Below, piece after piece: positions 1-12,785 of a stretch of 64,000 bases of DNA. The notes under the pieces are model-generated. The model searched no databases and was not told where the DNA came from. It saw only the letters and a list, made by a program, of their open reading frames with translations. The position numbers and the translations under genes were made by a program. Numbering within the stretch: position 1 is the stretch's first letter; each line of letters opens with the position of its first letter. The DNA is from Pomacea canaliculata (taxonomy: Eukaryota > Mollusca > Gastropoda > Architaenioglossa > Ampullariidae): positions 19,040,927 through 19,104,926 of the forward strand of contig NC_037594.1 in NCBI RefSeq assembly GCF_003073045.1, given 5' to 3'.

Positions 1-133
1 TACCTGCATCTTACACAGGTAAGCGGCAGCAGGCAATACGGGACGACCGACAATTCTCTTGGTGTCTGGCTCTGACATGATGCCACCGCCATCCGCAGTG
101 ACTCTTTCTGGCGTCACAGAACAGTAACTAAAA
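1..133 (-). CDS. Unrecognised exon-like ORF, runs off the left edge
   Basis: On the minus strand an open frame runs from about 133 down to position 4. It contains an ATG at 88 (MSEPDTKRIVGRPVLP...) and ends in a possible donor, CAG|GTA, at 4-1. The frame is also open upstream of the ATG (SVTPERVTADGGG...), back to an acceptor-like TTTTAG near 134, so it could be a first exon or an internal one. I do not recognise the product. The run KxxxGxxxxPAAAYL faintly recalls the N-terminal motif of FAS/PKS dehydratase domains (HxxxGxxxxP), but the catalytic His is Lys here, so I do not call that. Its phase does not join exon 4 of GLCCI1. A chance ORF remains possible. Confidence 0.2.
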
Positions 134-3100
134 CATCTCACAGTAACACAATGACAAATTTTCAGTTCTTCGTTTTTATTCGTAGACAGTATGAGGATTT
201 AAGAAGAAAGTCCTTTTCCTTTTACACTCAGCCCTTCTATCGACTTTCTCGGCATTCTAAAGGTATTTGACTACTCCAGGCTAATATTTACAAGACGATC
301 ATACAAAAATCAGATGCCATAATCACGTCTTTGACAACATGTGTCCTGTTAAGAAGTCTGCTTTCAGCTGTACCTTGTGTGTACACCCAGCCAGTTCTAC
401 CATTTCACATCTGCCAGCAAGCGAAGACCGCCAGGTGGGCGACTCTGGATGGCCCTATGCGGGCACACGTGACCCGAGAGGACCCCGACCGGTGCACCAG
501 ACGCGCTCTCAAAGCGGGGTGGCAGGGTGGGGTGGTAACCGGGACCCGGCGGGTGGAGCCAGGTGTGGAGATCAGAGGGGCCAGGTGCACACGCGACGCC
601 GCTATGGCGCTAAGCTGGATGGCTACCACAGTTTACAAGCCTTCTATCCGTACACTGTACACCAGCACCGGGGGGAGGTTCCGCTCACGACAGTCCTTGG
701 CGGACAGTGACCCAGGGGGGGATATCGCATGGCTAATGACCTATGATCTTTCGCACTCGCTGGAGCCGAAAAGACCGCTGCTAGCCGCTAGAGCGCGCTG
801 CCGCCAGTACCATCTTTGCACTAGTTTGACTAGGGGTGGGGTGTGGAGGGTTGGGGGACTGGGGGTTGCTCGGTTTGACAACAAAGCATGTGTGACAACG
901 CGGGAAGCCAGTTGGGGGACTCAAGTTGCTCGGGGTGCAACGGTAGGCGATTGTAGCGCGGTGTGAACTGACTGTCGATGTCAGCGGCATGTTGTGTGGG
1001 TTGAAAAGGCTCGACATAAATACCAGTCTGGTAGTACAATATGCGTAGTCTTCAGTTATTGAACGTGTCCGCTTATACTACCGCCACCCTACCCACCCCA
1101 GTCGTCCCTCTCTACACCTTTACCTGATTCACAAGAACCTCACCACTATTCTGCCCCCAACTCCTCGATCTGGAGACGCCTGTTTGCACTAAGAACCAGT
1201 CTCTGCGCTTTGTGACCAGCTCATACAGCAACCTCAGAGGTAGCTATGCCCCAGAAGCAGCTAACAATGGATGATGCTCCGTGTGTGTGTGTCAGAGAGT
1301 CTGTTTTCCACGATCTTGCTTCTCAGACAAAACCTCAGCAGAAAGATTTAGCAGGATCGAGGCTTTTGCTGAAGAAAGTGTCTTTCCTTGTATCTCTCAC
1401 TTGGGGCTCCCATCAACATGACAGGTGACAGGCAGTATGCATCAAAATGTTACAAAGTAATATCTGTAATAATAAATTCAGACTTTTACATGTGATGTGC
1501 GATCAAGAGATGACCTTAACTGGCAGAATCGTTTCCCAGCCGCTGTTTTCTCATCGCAGTCAGGCATGAAGCAAAAAAAAAAAAAAACCTTCTCCACAGG
1601 GCATGATGTTCGGGCTTTTCCAAATAAAACATGTACTACATGTCTTTAGCTGAGCGGGATGATCGGTGGCAGGCGCTGATGAATGCCAAGTCAGCACGGC
1701 CACCTACAATCTTCGCTGTCTTGGTGACAAATGGCGAGAGTGGAAGCAAGAAAGGCAGTGGGGGAAAAAAAATGACACGCCGAGGTCACTTCGGGGTGGG
1801 TCCGTGGGTGAGACTATAGATCACACAATCAGATCCCAGGAACTGGTGGAGCTGTGGCCACGACCGTCGGTGTCAAAGCAGAGTGCACCACGATCACTCC
1901 AAGACACCCGCTGTTCACAGCTTCCATAAAAGCCTTACGCAACACACACACTAAACAATCTAACTACACCCGCCAGGTTACTGCAAACTACCAGCATGAC
2001 ATCACAAAAACTACAACAAAAGGAAGGACCTGCTCGACCTCTGTTGTTTCAGACGAAAAGCTACGCGAGTTAATTTCAATGCGCGCATGTAAATGCCTTC
2101 CCCCTCCCCTCGCACCTGCGCATCTTTCCATCCCCTTCCATTCTCCCCCTTGTAGCACCCAGTCACAGGTTAAAGCTCCGTGGTACCCATGGTGGTCTTA
2201 GCAGCCCCAGCTGCCAGGAACGAGCATCAACGGCGTAGAAATGGTGATCGCGATAGACTTTCACAGGCAGGAAAGATCAAATACAGCGATTGCCCGATTC
2301 CTGAGAAGCAGGGGAGGAGGAACATCGCATGCTGCAATCTACATCTCGTCTTTCTAGTCATTCCATCTTTGATAAGTCTGCTGTGTGCGGAAGTCCCGTG
2401 AAGTGGACGATGCCGCTTGGGTACGATGCTTGCATCAGAACAAACAGTCCAAGGCTTTGACAGGGGCCGGGCACTTCAACATCCGAGACTTGGGGTGTCG
2501 AGAGAACGAGATGAGGCCGAGACCGCCTGGGGTCCGTCACAGACCTCAGATTGTGCACTTTACAATGCTTATGATTTACGGCTACTGGTCTGCCTCATAC
2601 ATCTATCTCCTCCCCGCCATCAAACAGGTTTGAAAAACGGACATGGATGATATAGACCACTCGCCGCAAATGGACCCAGCGTCTCCGACAACAATCACAA
2701 AGCCCTCCGCACAGTGTAGGCCCACTGAGCTTGCGTGTCACAAGCCAAACAATAACAAAGGCAAAATAAATAAAACAGAACATAACGTTGTTCTCTCCAT
2801 ACGGTCTTGTTTGCGGTGGTGCAGGAGGAAAACGTGGGATGGTACCCTTCCCTCCCCTCCTCCCCCCTCCATACCGCACGCTGAGGCGTAACGAACACTG
2901 AACATGTTGGCGAAAGAAATGACGAGGCATAAACAGCGCCGCACAGGACAGAATCGATGAGCAGACGGAGGTATGAATAACCCAACCGACTCAAGTTTGG
3001 TGACGCGGTGGTAAATGAGCGATAGATTCCCTCCCTTGGCTGCCTGCCCTTCAGGAACGCGAGCGGTGTTTACACAGGAGCGAGCCTACAGCTGCCACAG

Positions 3101-5092
3101 TCTCCTCCGTCAATAGCCAGTCTTTCGCTCCTCAGCGCCGTCTCTACTGTTTTACTTCAGGATTTGCGGGGTTGGGGACGGGAGCTCTCATACCCCCACC
3201 ACTAACACCACCAACAACACACCACCACCAACCGTCCTTCTCCAATCTGACCCCATTCTTCCCTTTTCTTTCTCTCTCTCCACCCCGGGACTTCCGCCAC
3301 CTCCTTGTCCCCACTCACCCACTGAATTGCAATATCAGCAGTCTAGGAATTAGCCTGGCAATCTCTTGCTGCGATCGATGGGGAAGCGATGCACGCGCCA
3401 CAAACCTACATTTTGAACGCCCAAGGCCACCACTTTTTTTTTTTGTTGTTGTTAACGAAAAAACGACGGTGGGGGAAGGAATGTGTGAGTGTGTGTGTGT
3501 GAAGGTATTAGACGACAGAAAGATTGAACAAAGAGAGTTGTACGCAATCACCCATGCACACACACACACAGCGGGAGGGAGGAGAGACCGGCTCTTCATT
3601 CTACGACTGTAAGAAGACAGGTTAAAGGTTTGTATTGGAAGATGGAATCACAATTCACAAATTTTTCAGAAACCTCCACAGACCAATATGTTGGCAAAAA
3701 ACTGTGCTCAATACATGGTTCTCAGGGACAAGTAAAATCCTATGCACCCAAGTGTTTGAAAAGTACGGTCCACTACAGACTGAGTGGTCGTTGGCTGGTT
3801 GTACTGTGCCAGCAGCTGAGGCTGTACAACGGCGAAACATGATCTACTAGCAATATAATAACATAACACATTTAATAATACACTAGCAAATAAAGAACAA
3901 GCGTCCACAAGGGTTGATACTAAACAATTTTCAAACTTCTTTATATTCTGTATACATGGTCACTAGGATAGTACAGTTACTTTTGATGCCTTTCTGCAAT
4001 AGTTGACAATGACCTCAAAGTAAGGCGTAGCCAATCAAAGCTGTAAGCACCAATAATAATTTTGATGTCTGTATTTTTTATGGAAAATTCAATAATCTAC
4101 ATGCTAGACTGTTTAACTCTAAACTGCCAGACACTATGTTTCATTTATTTATAACTTTCAAAAAGCAGTTGACTTCACAACATACATTACTTTGATGCTG
4201 TGAGACAAACTTGATACCGAGCTGTCTTCCTTTCACTTCATTGTGCCAAGCCTACCCCCCCACCCGTCCCAGCCAACCTCCCACCCATCAACACTCTCCG
4301 CCCTTTGCTGACTTTTGATCTCGCCATGCTGTTCAAAACCTACCTTCGGAAATAAGACCATCCCTGAGTCTGATTATGAAGAAATGTGGCTTTAAATAGG
4401 CTCGCAAAAATGGATTTAGTGTAACATTCTGTCGGCGTAAGGACTTGTGAGGACTGTAGGGCAAATATCAGGATTTGTAAAGGCCTTACTTCGAGAAACC
4501 CAAATGAAAAAAGTATCAGATGAAGGCTAGGTCACAACGGAAGGAAATATCACTTGTGATGTTCAAGAAGGCGCAATGAATATGCTTACTGCACCGATTG
4601 TACGCCTGTCTGTGGCATGTGTGGACATCCAGTAACTTTACATTCTTTGTTGAATGATGCCATCAGAAAATTAAAAGAAAGCTTGATATTCGGTAAAAGA
4701 AGAACCACTGTGACTTAAATGACAGATGCCTTATTGTAAAATTAGTCAAAAATACAAGGAGGTTCTCCTTTCCCAAAACCTCCGTTCTTCACTCTCCCGC
4801 TCTTCTGACATTGTTTTTTCATAGTCGAGGGCTTCACTGTCCTGATGATTCTGTCGACAGACCTCCCCACCCCCATACTGCCACCTCACACCGACTGAAA
4901 ACTTGCAGGATAGGAAACCTCGCCATGCCAGCCTTAAAGCTAAGTTTTTGGCCTGGGCGGATTCTGCGTGCCAACAAAAGCAGCAACCTGGCCGAGCCGA
5001 CTGCTAAACAGCGGGAAGATGATGGACGAAACATCCTGAAATGCTGCACATGGGGAGGGCTAAATGAGACACGTGTACCTGCTCCCCCAGGG

Positions 5093-5217
5093 GCCGGATG
5101 CACAGTCACACTAGCTAGATGCTAACGCCTTGCAGTCTGGTAAACTACTATTATTTCAAAAGAATGTTAGCTGATTGCTAGGTGTTAGCATCCGGTTAGT
5201 GTGACAGTGCAGGATGC
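5093..5217. repeat. Imperfect inverted repeat (fold-back element)
   Basis: The left arm (about 5094-5131, with CAGTCACACTAGC and GATGCTAAC) is matched in reverse complement by the right arm (about 5179-5216, with GTTAGCATC and TAGTGTGACAGTGCA). About 50 bases separate the arms. A related piece starting CGGATGCACAGT lies at about 10749. This is typical of a small palindromic non-autonomous DNA element. No coding capacity is seen. Confidence 0.55.
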
Positions 5218-6060
5218 CAGCCACACATGCCGAAGACCTAATCAAGAGTCTGAAAATGTGGAGTAGGATGGATCCCCAAACGAGAGGCGTCACAACAAGG
5301 AAACATACGAGTGCTGTTGTGACAATACATCCCCTGGGACTGTCCTAGGTCTGCAATTCCATAGTCCCTCAGTTGACTAATGCCGTCCTCGCCAGACTGG
5401 CAACACCGAAGGAATCCTGCTTCCGGGACAAGACAGTAAAAGGCGAGCAGCGAACAAAGAAAAATGTTAGGACAAACTACGGGGTAGGTTAGTAAGCAGA
5501 GCAGCTAAGCAAACGAGTACAAGAAAGTCGGACGGTATCTACAAAAATAACTCAGAAACTTCTACAAGTACTACGAACATGTTTCCGCAAATGGCAAAAA
5601 AGCAAATCGAGCCAGGATTAAGAAATTCATCTCAGGAAAAAGAGAAAAATGCTGGCGACACCTTGACGATGAACAACCATGTCACCCACAAGCAGTGCAC
5701 CAGGAACCGACCTCGAAAGTGGGTGCAATAGTAAGCCGATAGCAACATGGCTTCTTGCAGACAATCAGGCAAAGTTGAGGTTTCGTGCTCACATGGGCCC
5801 CTCTCTCCCTGCCAGGAAGGTGACGAGCCGGGTGGAAGGCTTCAGTGTTGGCGGCTGGTTTTTCTTGCCCCATATGTAGCAGCAGACTGTACACGCAGAT
5901 CCAGGAATCTACTACACGGATAAAACGAGCGAGGGAGAAAAAGAGAGGAAAAAAAAAAACCCAAAAGCACTTCCTTTATCCGCTCCAATCCGCTCTTGTT
6001 TGCTCCATATCGCATAATCACATTTTATAATAACATAAAGTGACAATTCTTACTATACAG

Positions 6061-6115
6061 TGTGTGTGTTGGTGGTTGTGTGGTGGTTGTGTGGTGGTGG
6101 TTGTGGTGGTGGTGG
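6061..6115 (+). repeat. GTG/TGTGG microsatellite
   Basis: A tract made only of G and T with irregular GTG and TGTGG units. It makes a low-complexity ORF that should not be called a gene. Confidence 0.85.
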
Positions 6116-7418
6116 ATCTGAATGCAGAGCCTGTCGGACAAGGCTATCAAAATAAGTTACGTCGATCGGTAAGAAACAGCGCGTGGTTCAAGCCACAAAT
6201 CGGGTGTCACCGAGGGCAGTGTGTAACAGTGTCAACCTAATATCGCTTATCTCTTTGACATTGGGCTTGGGTTCGTAACCTGCTTCTCAGACGTTAGCGC
6301 CAATGCCCGAGTATGCCGTCGTGCGGGTGGGCGTGCTCGCATGCGTGGAATGTTCTGGACAATTCACAATGGAGAAACAAAGGGGGCACTTGAGAAATGG
6401 AAGGTTGGCAAAGGAGGAGGAGAGGAGGGGCAGATGTCTTTTTCGGCTGACAGAGCAGATGTTGTGCCGGTGATGCTGAGGGTAGGGGTGGGCCGTGTTA
6501 TCAGCCCTCTTAAAGTACTCAACAGCTGTGATTTTGGTTTCAAGACGCGGCAGGAAGTAAGACATCTGTGTGCGCGAAAAGGTTTTTTTTTTCCCGCTTC
6601 TTTGACCACGGACGGTCTGAAATTGATAAAGATGAGCAAAGGGAAGAGAGGAAACGTTTAGCATCTGCAGGCTTGTTCTGGTACTACTCTGCTCTCGATA
6701 CCCTTCAATCAGCCGTAGCCAAAGTTCATGCTGAGATAGTTTTGTAACATCTTCGCCAACTCTCCTTGAAATTGCCAGTCCACTGGAGGTATTATGCTGG
6801 GCTCATATCCATGAAGCACCTTTACTCAGGAGGTGTGCCCTTCCGGTAACTTTCTTCCATCACGGGTAAATATGGCAGACAGCGTTGTTGGCTTAGCTCA
6901 ACCGAAGCGAACGCTGAATTTTCCTAAACCACAAAATAAACTGGACAGAACAGTTCGCTATATATCTCTTTCACTTAATTCATGAATGAGCAACATCTGA
7001 AAAAGAACTTTGAATTCGACATTGTGATCTATGGTTTTCTCAGCTTGTCATTTGTTTCCGAACGAAAATTACAAAAATTTTTTCAATTAATGCTTGCTCG
7101 AGAAACATCCTTCCGTCACGATGAATTCGACCTTCTGTAGCGTCTTGCTTACTTTCCCGACCCACCTCCAACCAATGTTTCTTATTTTATTTTTATATCT
7201 GAGCCAAAAGGCACGCACCGTGCTACATTTTATGGGGATTTTATGCTGTGCCAGTCGGTGAGTTAACTTCACCTACCCAGTGGCTCAACGTTAGTCTGTC
7301 GGGGTGGTTAAACCAGCTAGTTGCCTACCCCCCAAGTTAGGGCAACTGTACCTATGCCCTGGACTTGTATTCATGAGTATTCGATTATTTACACATGGTT
7401 AATTGTCTTAATTGATAA

Positions 7419-7958
7419 GGGAACCAGTCAGTAAGACAGTCTCTATTCATGAATCGCTCAGAAGATGGTTAACTAAGCGACTGGCACAGCGGGACGTCGA
7501 AAATGGGGAGCCATCGCGCTTGTGTTGTTCAACTGAAAAAATGAAAAAATCGAAAAAACACAAACAAAAGACTGCAGAATGTATTTTCTCTGACCAAATG
7601 GTGCCCGTCACGTAAATATTAGACCCCCCAAAAAAAAAAAATAATATATTTATTCGGAAACACAAAGATCCGCGGTAATGACCAAAAGTGTGATTGACCT
7701 AATTCAACGGCGGAAAGAAAAAAAAGAAAAAAGAGAAGGAAAACATGTCGACTGAAATGTTAAGTTTTGTTTGTTATTGAATCTATTAGTCTCAGTTTAT
7801 GAAACTTACAAAATCAGTATTTACTAAACAACTCTATGCCATCATATCTACCCAGTTTATTATAAGGTTTCGAAAATTTTGCTTCTGTTTTATTTGATTA
7901 AACATGATCTCCGTCATTTTTTATCAACCTTTTCTGGCAGATGTGCCATCCGATAAAT
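7419..7958 (+). repeat. Direct repeat, copy 1
   Basis: This segment begins GGGAACCA and ends CATCCGATAAAT. In between it shares ordered blocks with 8176-8689: GTTAACTAAGCGACTG, AAATGGTGCCCGTCA, GTAAATATTA, ACTGAAATGTT, GAAAATTTTG and ACATGAT.TCCGTCATT. The copies are diverged, with small indels. They may be internal repeats of one larger mobile element, since shorter related motifs (CTACCC.AGTT.GGCAA) occur near 7325, 8850 and 9165. Confidence 0.75.
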
Positions 7959-8175
7959 TAATTACCCGGTGACAATGAGATCTGTGCTGGCCTACCCCAA
8001 AACAATGTATATAGGGTTTCAGCCGTTACTTGCGGATAGCCGACTGACGAAGCTCGGGTGGGGTAACGGACTCATGAATATTAACCTAGGACATTGCAAG
8101 GGCATACCTGAGCATAATCGTACATTAATGGGCATTGGCAATCTACCCGTGGGTAAAACTGCTCTAAAATGGTTC

Positions 8176-8689
8176 GGGAACCAACAGGTGAAGTTAACAG
8201 ATTCATGAGGCACTGAGTGGGGCGAGTTAACTAAGCGACTGACATAAGGGAATTGCAGAAAACGGGTGAGACTATGTATGCATTGGATATCTTTAAAAAA
8301 AAATGGCAAACAAACTGCAGAAAGTTCAATTTATTCGTTCTGACTAAATGGTGCCCGTCATGCCGGTAAATATTAAACGACAAAAATATTGATTTGTTTT
8401 CACTGGAAATAAAATTACCCAAGGGAGGGTGAGGGAGGGAACGAACACGGCATTGGCCTCATCCAACTTCGGAAGGGAATAAGAACAAACAAGAAACACG
8501 TCAACTGAAATGTTCGGTTTCTTTTTTTTAAGGTGTATGTTGGTCTCAGATTACGAAAGCAGCAAAAACGGCTATTTTCCCAGTATATTTCTAAGGTCTG
8601 GAAAATTTTGTTTGAGTTGATCAGACATGATGTCCGTCATTCTGACCATGCTAGTTGTATTTTATCAGCAGGGACCTCATCCGATAAAT
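8176..8689 (+). repeat. Direct repeat, copy 2
   Basis: Second copy of the segment at 7419-7958, in the same orientation and about 0.75 kb downstream. The shared blocks occur in the same order, and both copies end with CATCCGATAAAT. No open frame is shared between the copies, so this looks like noncoding duplicated DNA. Confidence 0.75.
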
Positions 8690-11600
8690 CCCCGCTAGGA
8701 AGGAGGCCGTGAACGCGTGTTTTTAACAGTTATCTGTGGAAAGCAGATTTGCCCACCCGAGTATGGTAAAATGCTGAGTAAGTGTGCTTCATGAATACAA
8801 ACCCGGGAGTTAGTTTGCTTGTCATGTTAATCTAACTAACCGGTTTCCTACCCGAGTTCGGCAAATTTTACCAAAGCTGATAGACGAGGGGTTAGAGTAC
8901 TGCCGCTCTCACCCGGAGGCGCGTGATCTTTCCACAGTCGACCCAGCTGTCCACAGAGGGCTGGGGAAAGTTACGGCTGTCAGATGAAGAACAGATGGGC
9001 ACCGCCCTCACACACGCACAGTGACCCCGAGAAAAGTGTGGTTTCTACCACCTCACCCTTAAACAACCTTTTAAAAAATGTTAGGGGACGACATTAATCT
9101 TTACCAATGAGTATTACCCATAAGTAAAAGTGCAGATGTCCACGACTACAAGCCCTGGTTTCTTACCCAAGTTAGGGCAAATAAACCCAAAGGTGAAACT
9201 GCCTATATCCATGAAGCTCAGACAAATATAAGGCGTTTGCATGCCGCTGTCAACTCTAATCGAGCGACCACCCTGCCTTTTCAAACCTAATTCCCGAGAG
9301 TGACTGGGGCTTACTAAGCGATTGCTAGGCGCTTGTATATCGCGTTTATGAAATATACATCCGCATTCGGGTGTGTCCGCTTGCCATATACTCCTCTTAA
9401 AATGTCTGTGGCAAGTAAGAGCTTGTGCAAACAAAGTAGGGGCATCGATCACTGACGAATTCATGTCAATCCAGGTGACAAAATCCCAGTTTACTTTCTG
9501 GCGACGGCGGTCTGAAAACAACAAGTAAGTACTGAGGATCGGTAAAGTATTGAACCCAGGCACCTGGCAACCGCACAAGACCTGGTTAATGGCGCTGAAT
9601 GAGGGGCAAGGGACTAAAGGCTAGGTGAGGGTACAAATCACATGGCCATGCTATTACATGTATGTAGTCAACGTACAATCAAAACCTACTAGTAAAATGG
9701 ATGATTCGTAATAAAGACATAAACAGGAATTAATTTCCTCTTTTTTCCCCACACACACACGACTCGTCGCACAATAAATGCAAACATTATACGCTGGAAG
9801 TTATATCGTGTTCCTAAAACACGGGGATAGAAAAAAAAATGGAAAAGATTTAAGGAAAGGAAGCCGGGATACATGAGCAACGGAACATGAATAAATCAAT
9901 GATGAGGAAAGCGACAGAAAAAATGTACGCATTCTCTCTTTCACACACACACCAGTCTCCCCCATCCCCATAGGGACACACAAAAAGCTATCATGGTTTT
10001 TAAGAGAATGATCATTAGGGTGGCTAGATGGATGAGGGTTAATCGTAAAGCAGCCCACTCATCGGCTATTACTATGATGCGCATACTCACGCCCCACTCC
10101 CGTACCAATCACGTGACCACGTTCGACAAATGTTTTGTATGACCATTATGTAAATATCTGGCAAACATACTTGTACATTTTACCAATGTGTGGCTGATTA
10201 AGAAGGCCCTTTTCTAGGGATGCAATTCCATGTTTTTACGGGGCAAGTTGGACAAGGACATCGGGATGGATGACATGGAGAAGTAAATAGATAGGGAGGG
10301 GCAGCGAGTGGATTGGAGATGGCCGAGGAAAACGACGCGGAGTCGCACTCGGTTTACGACTACACCATCACCACGACGATGTGTCTAACTGTGCAAAAGC
10401 GTCGGAGATGCACACCACAGACGCAGTGGCTTGTTATGCTGACACTAATGGTTTCGATTTCCCAGCAGCAGTTCCTCAGTTCCAGCCTTGCTTCTGTCAG
10501 TGGCTTGTAGCTCACTGAACTTAGGCCACTATGCTGTAAGATTTTGACCTTTCCCTTTTACATGGTGCAACCTGTATTTTACATACTTCTGGCGGTTAGC
10601 TCGAATTCCAGATTCGCCTTCGTAACTTTTCGGTACATACAACGGCCTCTTGAAGGCACGATCGAGCCCTTTAGTGTAAGAAAACAAGTCAACGAACGTT
10701 CCTACAGCCTCAAAGCGTCATCTGCTGGTGATCACAGCGGTCTGGGGTCGGATGCACAGTGCGCGGCTAGGCACTAGTTAGCCATCGTGCTAGCACTTAT
10801 CCACACGCTGTTCACCTTGCCTCGCATCTGGAGGCGGCTCTCATCAAGAGACCTTTGGCACGCGGAGCTCCATCCTGCTGCACGCGACCGACCGCGCGCT
10901 GGCGGCGCTGTAAACTAGCCGATCACGTCGCCAACTCATTACGCCTTCGCACGAGGGTCACAGGGTCACAATGCTGTTCACGAAATTGCAGTTTTCTGCT
11001 AGCCGCCTTTTTTCAGCACACTTATCTTATTGCGCATTTCATGATAAAAAGCATGCCTCCCTAAACATTTGATGGGAAAAGTAAATGAATGAGATGCTGC
11101 AATTTAAGCAACTGAAATACACAGCCAGAAAACTTGACTGTATTCACTTTCATGGTTTTTTGTTTAAAGCCTACAGAATCTTCGTAAACAAAAAAGAGAA
11201 CTGATACAATTTACAGAATGTACTGCATGTTTTGAAGAAAGCTAATAATTCTTGCCTGTAGCATGGTAATAAATGTAAAGAAAATTGAACACATGTTGAA
11301 GGACTCTACAAGTTTTCTGTCACAAAAGTAGTACAACATCTGAAGACAACCATCCCTGAGCAATAAAAATACAAAACTGATGGATCCAAACTCAACTTCA
11401 TGAACTACTAACCAAATATGTCAATATCTGAAACCAAATCTGAAAGAAGAATGTAACCAATTTAAAATTCCACACAAAACTGAAACTGTCCTGCCCTTTT
11501 TTTAAAGAAATATTTTCCACAACTCACTATGCAGTAAACTGATAAAGAAAAAAAATGTAACATTATGCACATACACACACCTGCAAACTGGCATAATGAA

Positions 11601-11794
11601 TCAATTCCTTGTGTACCATAAAGCAATAGGGACACACTTTTTTTTCAAAATAAATGTACTAACATGTCACATTTCATAATGATGTGAACAATGAGATTTC
11701 CATGTTCTTTCAAATCACTGCTAAACACAACTGCAAAAGCAATAATTAAACTGGAAACAAAGAATGACAAATGAAAATTCTCTCAGTCTGACAT

Positions 11795-11995
11795 AGGGAC
11801 ATGGCAAGCCTAGTGGTTAGACCACAGCACAGAAGGTGTGCTAGCTGGGTTAGTTGGGAACAGGTACTTGACTCCACAGAGGATTGGAGAAGGCAAGGCA
11901 ATGAGGGATATGAAAGGATATGGGCATCACTCTTTTATTAAAGCTGTCCCCACGAAATGTGTGATCTTTTACACCTCATTTCCTCAATAACTGAA
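11795..11995 (+). mobile_element. tRNA-derived SINE, degraded
   Basis: The head reads like a tRNA A box (TGGCAAGCCTAGTGGTTAGA). About 40 bases on comes a B-box-like GGTACTTGACTCC, then a non-tRNA body with ACACCTCATTTCCTCAATAA at its end. A and B boxes at this spacing are the pol III promoter of tRNA SINEs. A second tRNA-headed element lies at 59262. Ends are approximate. Confidence 0.5.
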
Positions 11996-12785
11996 AGGTT
12001 ACATGACTATTTTTACCTTTTACGATATACACTACCAACTCTGTAATTTTGCTCTCCCTCCAACCCTCAAATTACCACAGTACAAAGAAAAGCTCCAAAA
12101 GCTTTAAAGGACAGCATGAGTGCTCAATGAAAATCACTGGAAACAGAGTATAAAACATCACAAAAACATAGTTCGGTGATACTGTAAGACGAAGAGGCAC
12201 GAGAAATATTATATTTATGCTTTTCTCTTACAAGCACTCAATATGCAACATTGATGCTTTCTATAGCTTTCAGGTCTACATGTAACATCGCAACCACCAC
12301 ATCATCACTTGTATCCATCACAATGCTAAAAACAACTGACAGTGTGAGGGCCCCATTGATGTGTGGGCTCAAAACAGCTAAAAAAGGAATTGAGGGTGAC
12401 AGGAGAGTAATTTTCATCTGCATTTTCTAATGGCCGGTGAGATTGTAAATGTCTGATAGGCTTATATCTTGAAAATGAAGAATTGTGTACTCCTACTATA
12501 TTTTAAAATGAACTTAATTTGGTCATAAAGAAAAAATGTTGCACTCATGTTGCCCTTTAAGAATTTAAATGAGAAGTGAGTATTTTTTTTTTTTTGCTGA
12601 GTTTGGTTTACTTTATGAACACTTCTTAACATATTTGCTGATGTAGAATTTCTTCAGTATCACAGTTAACATAGCAACAAGTACACACACAAAAATTCTA
12701 TAGTATAAATGCTTCTAGCTTTTGGATCTCACTCCCAATGTAAACAATCTTTGACTATGACCAACAACACTACTATTATACTCAC

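Larger units (their letters stand above)
134..12785. other. 12.6 kb without a recognisable gene
   Basis: No protein family could be recognised on either strand. Several patches are GC- and CpG-richer than the rest (about 400-1000, 2000-3600, 4800-5900, 8700-9600 and 10300-11000) and produce long but unconvincing ORFs, for example 331-966 and 9114-9578. A plus ORF at 10313-10510 starts MEMAEENDAESHS and could be a first exon, but nothing follows that supports it. The stretch also holds a GTG-rich microsatellite (6061-6115), a duplicated segment (7419-8689), fold-back repeats and a tRNA-like SINE (about 11795). If GLCCI1 has the usual C-terminal half, its exons lie here undetected or beyond the left edge. 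Confidence 0.5.

Noticed and set aside
331..966. 211-codon plus-strand ORF in a GC-rich patch
   Set aside because: Overlapping ORFs of similar quality exist in other frames and on the other strand, the composition is low in conserved hydrophobic pattern, and no family is recognisable. GC-rich DNA gives long chance ORFs.
9114..9578. 154-codon minus-strand ORF
   Set aside because: It overlaps repeat-related motifs of the 7.3-9.3 kb region, and the peptide has no recognisable domain.
10313..10510. Plus-strand ORF starting MEMAEENDAESHS
   Set aside because: The acidic start looks exon-like, but there is no clear downstream exon and the only confirmed gene nearby (GLCCI1) is on the other strand.
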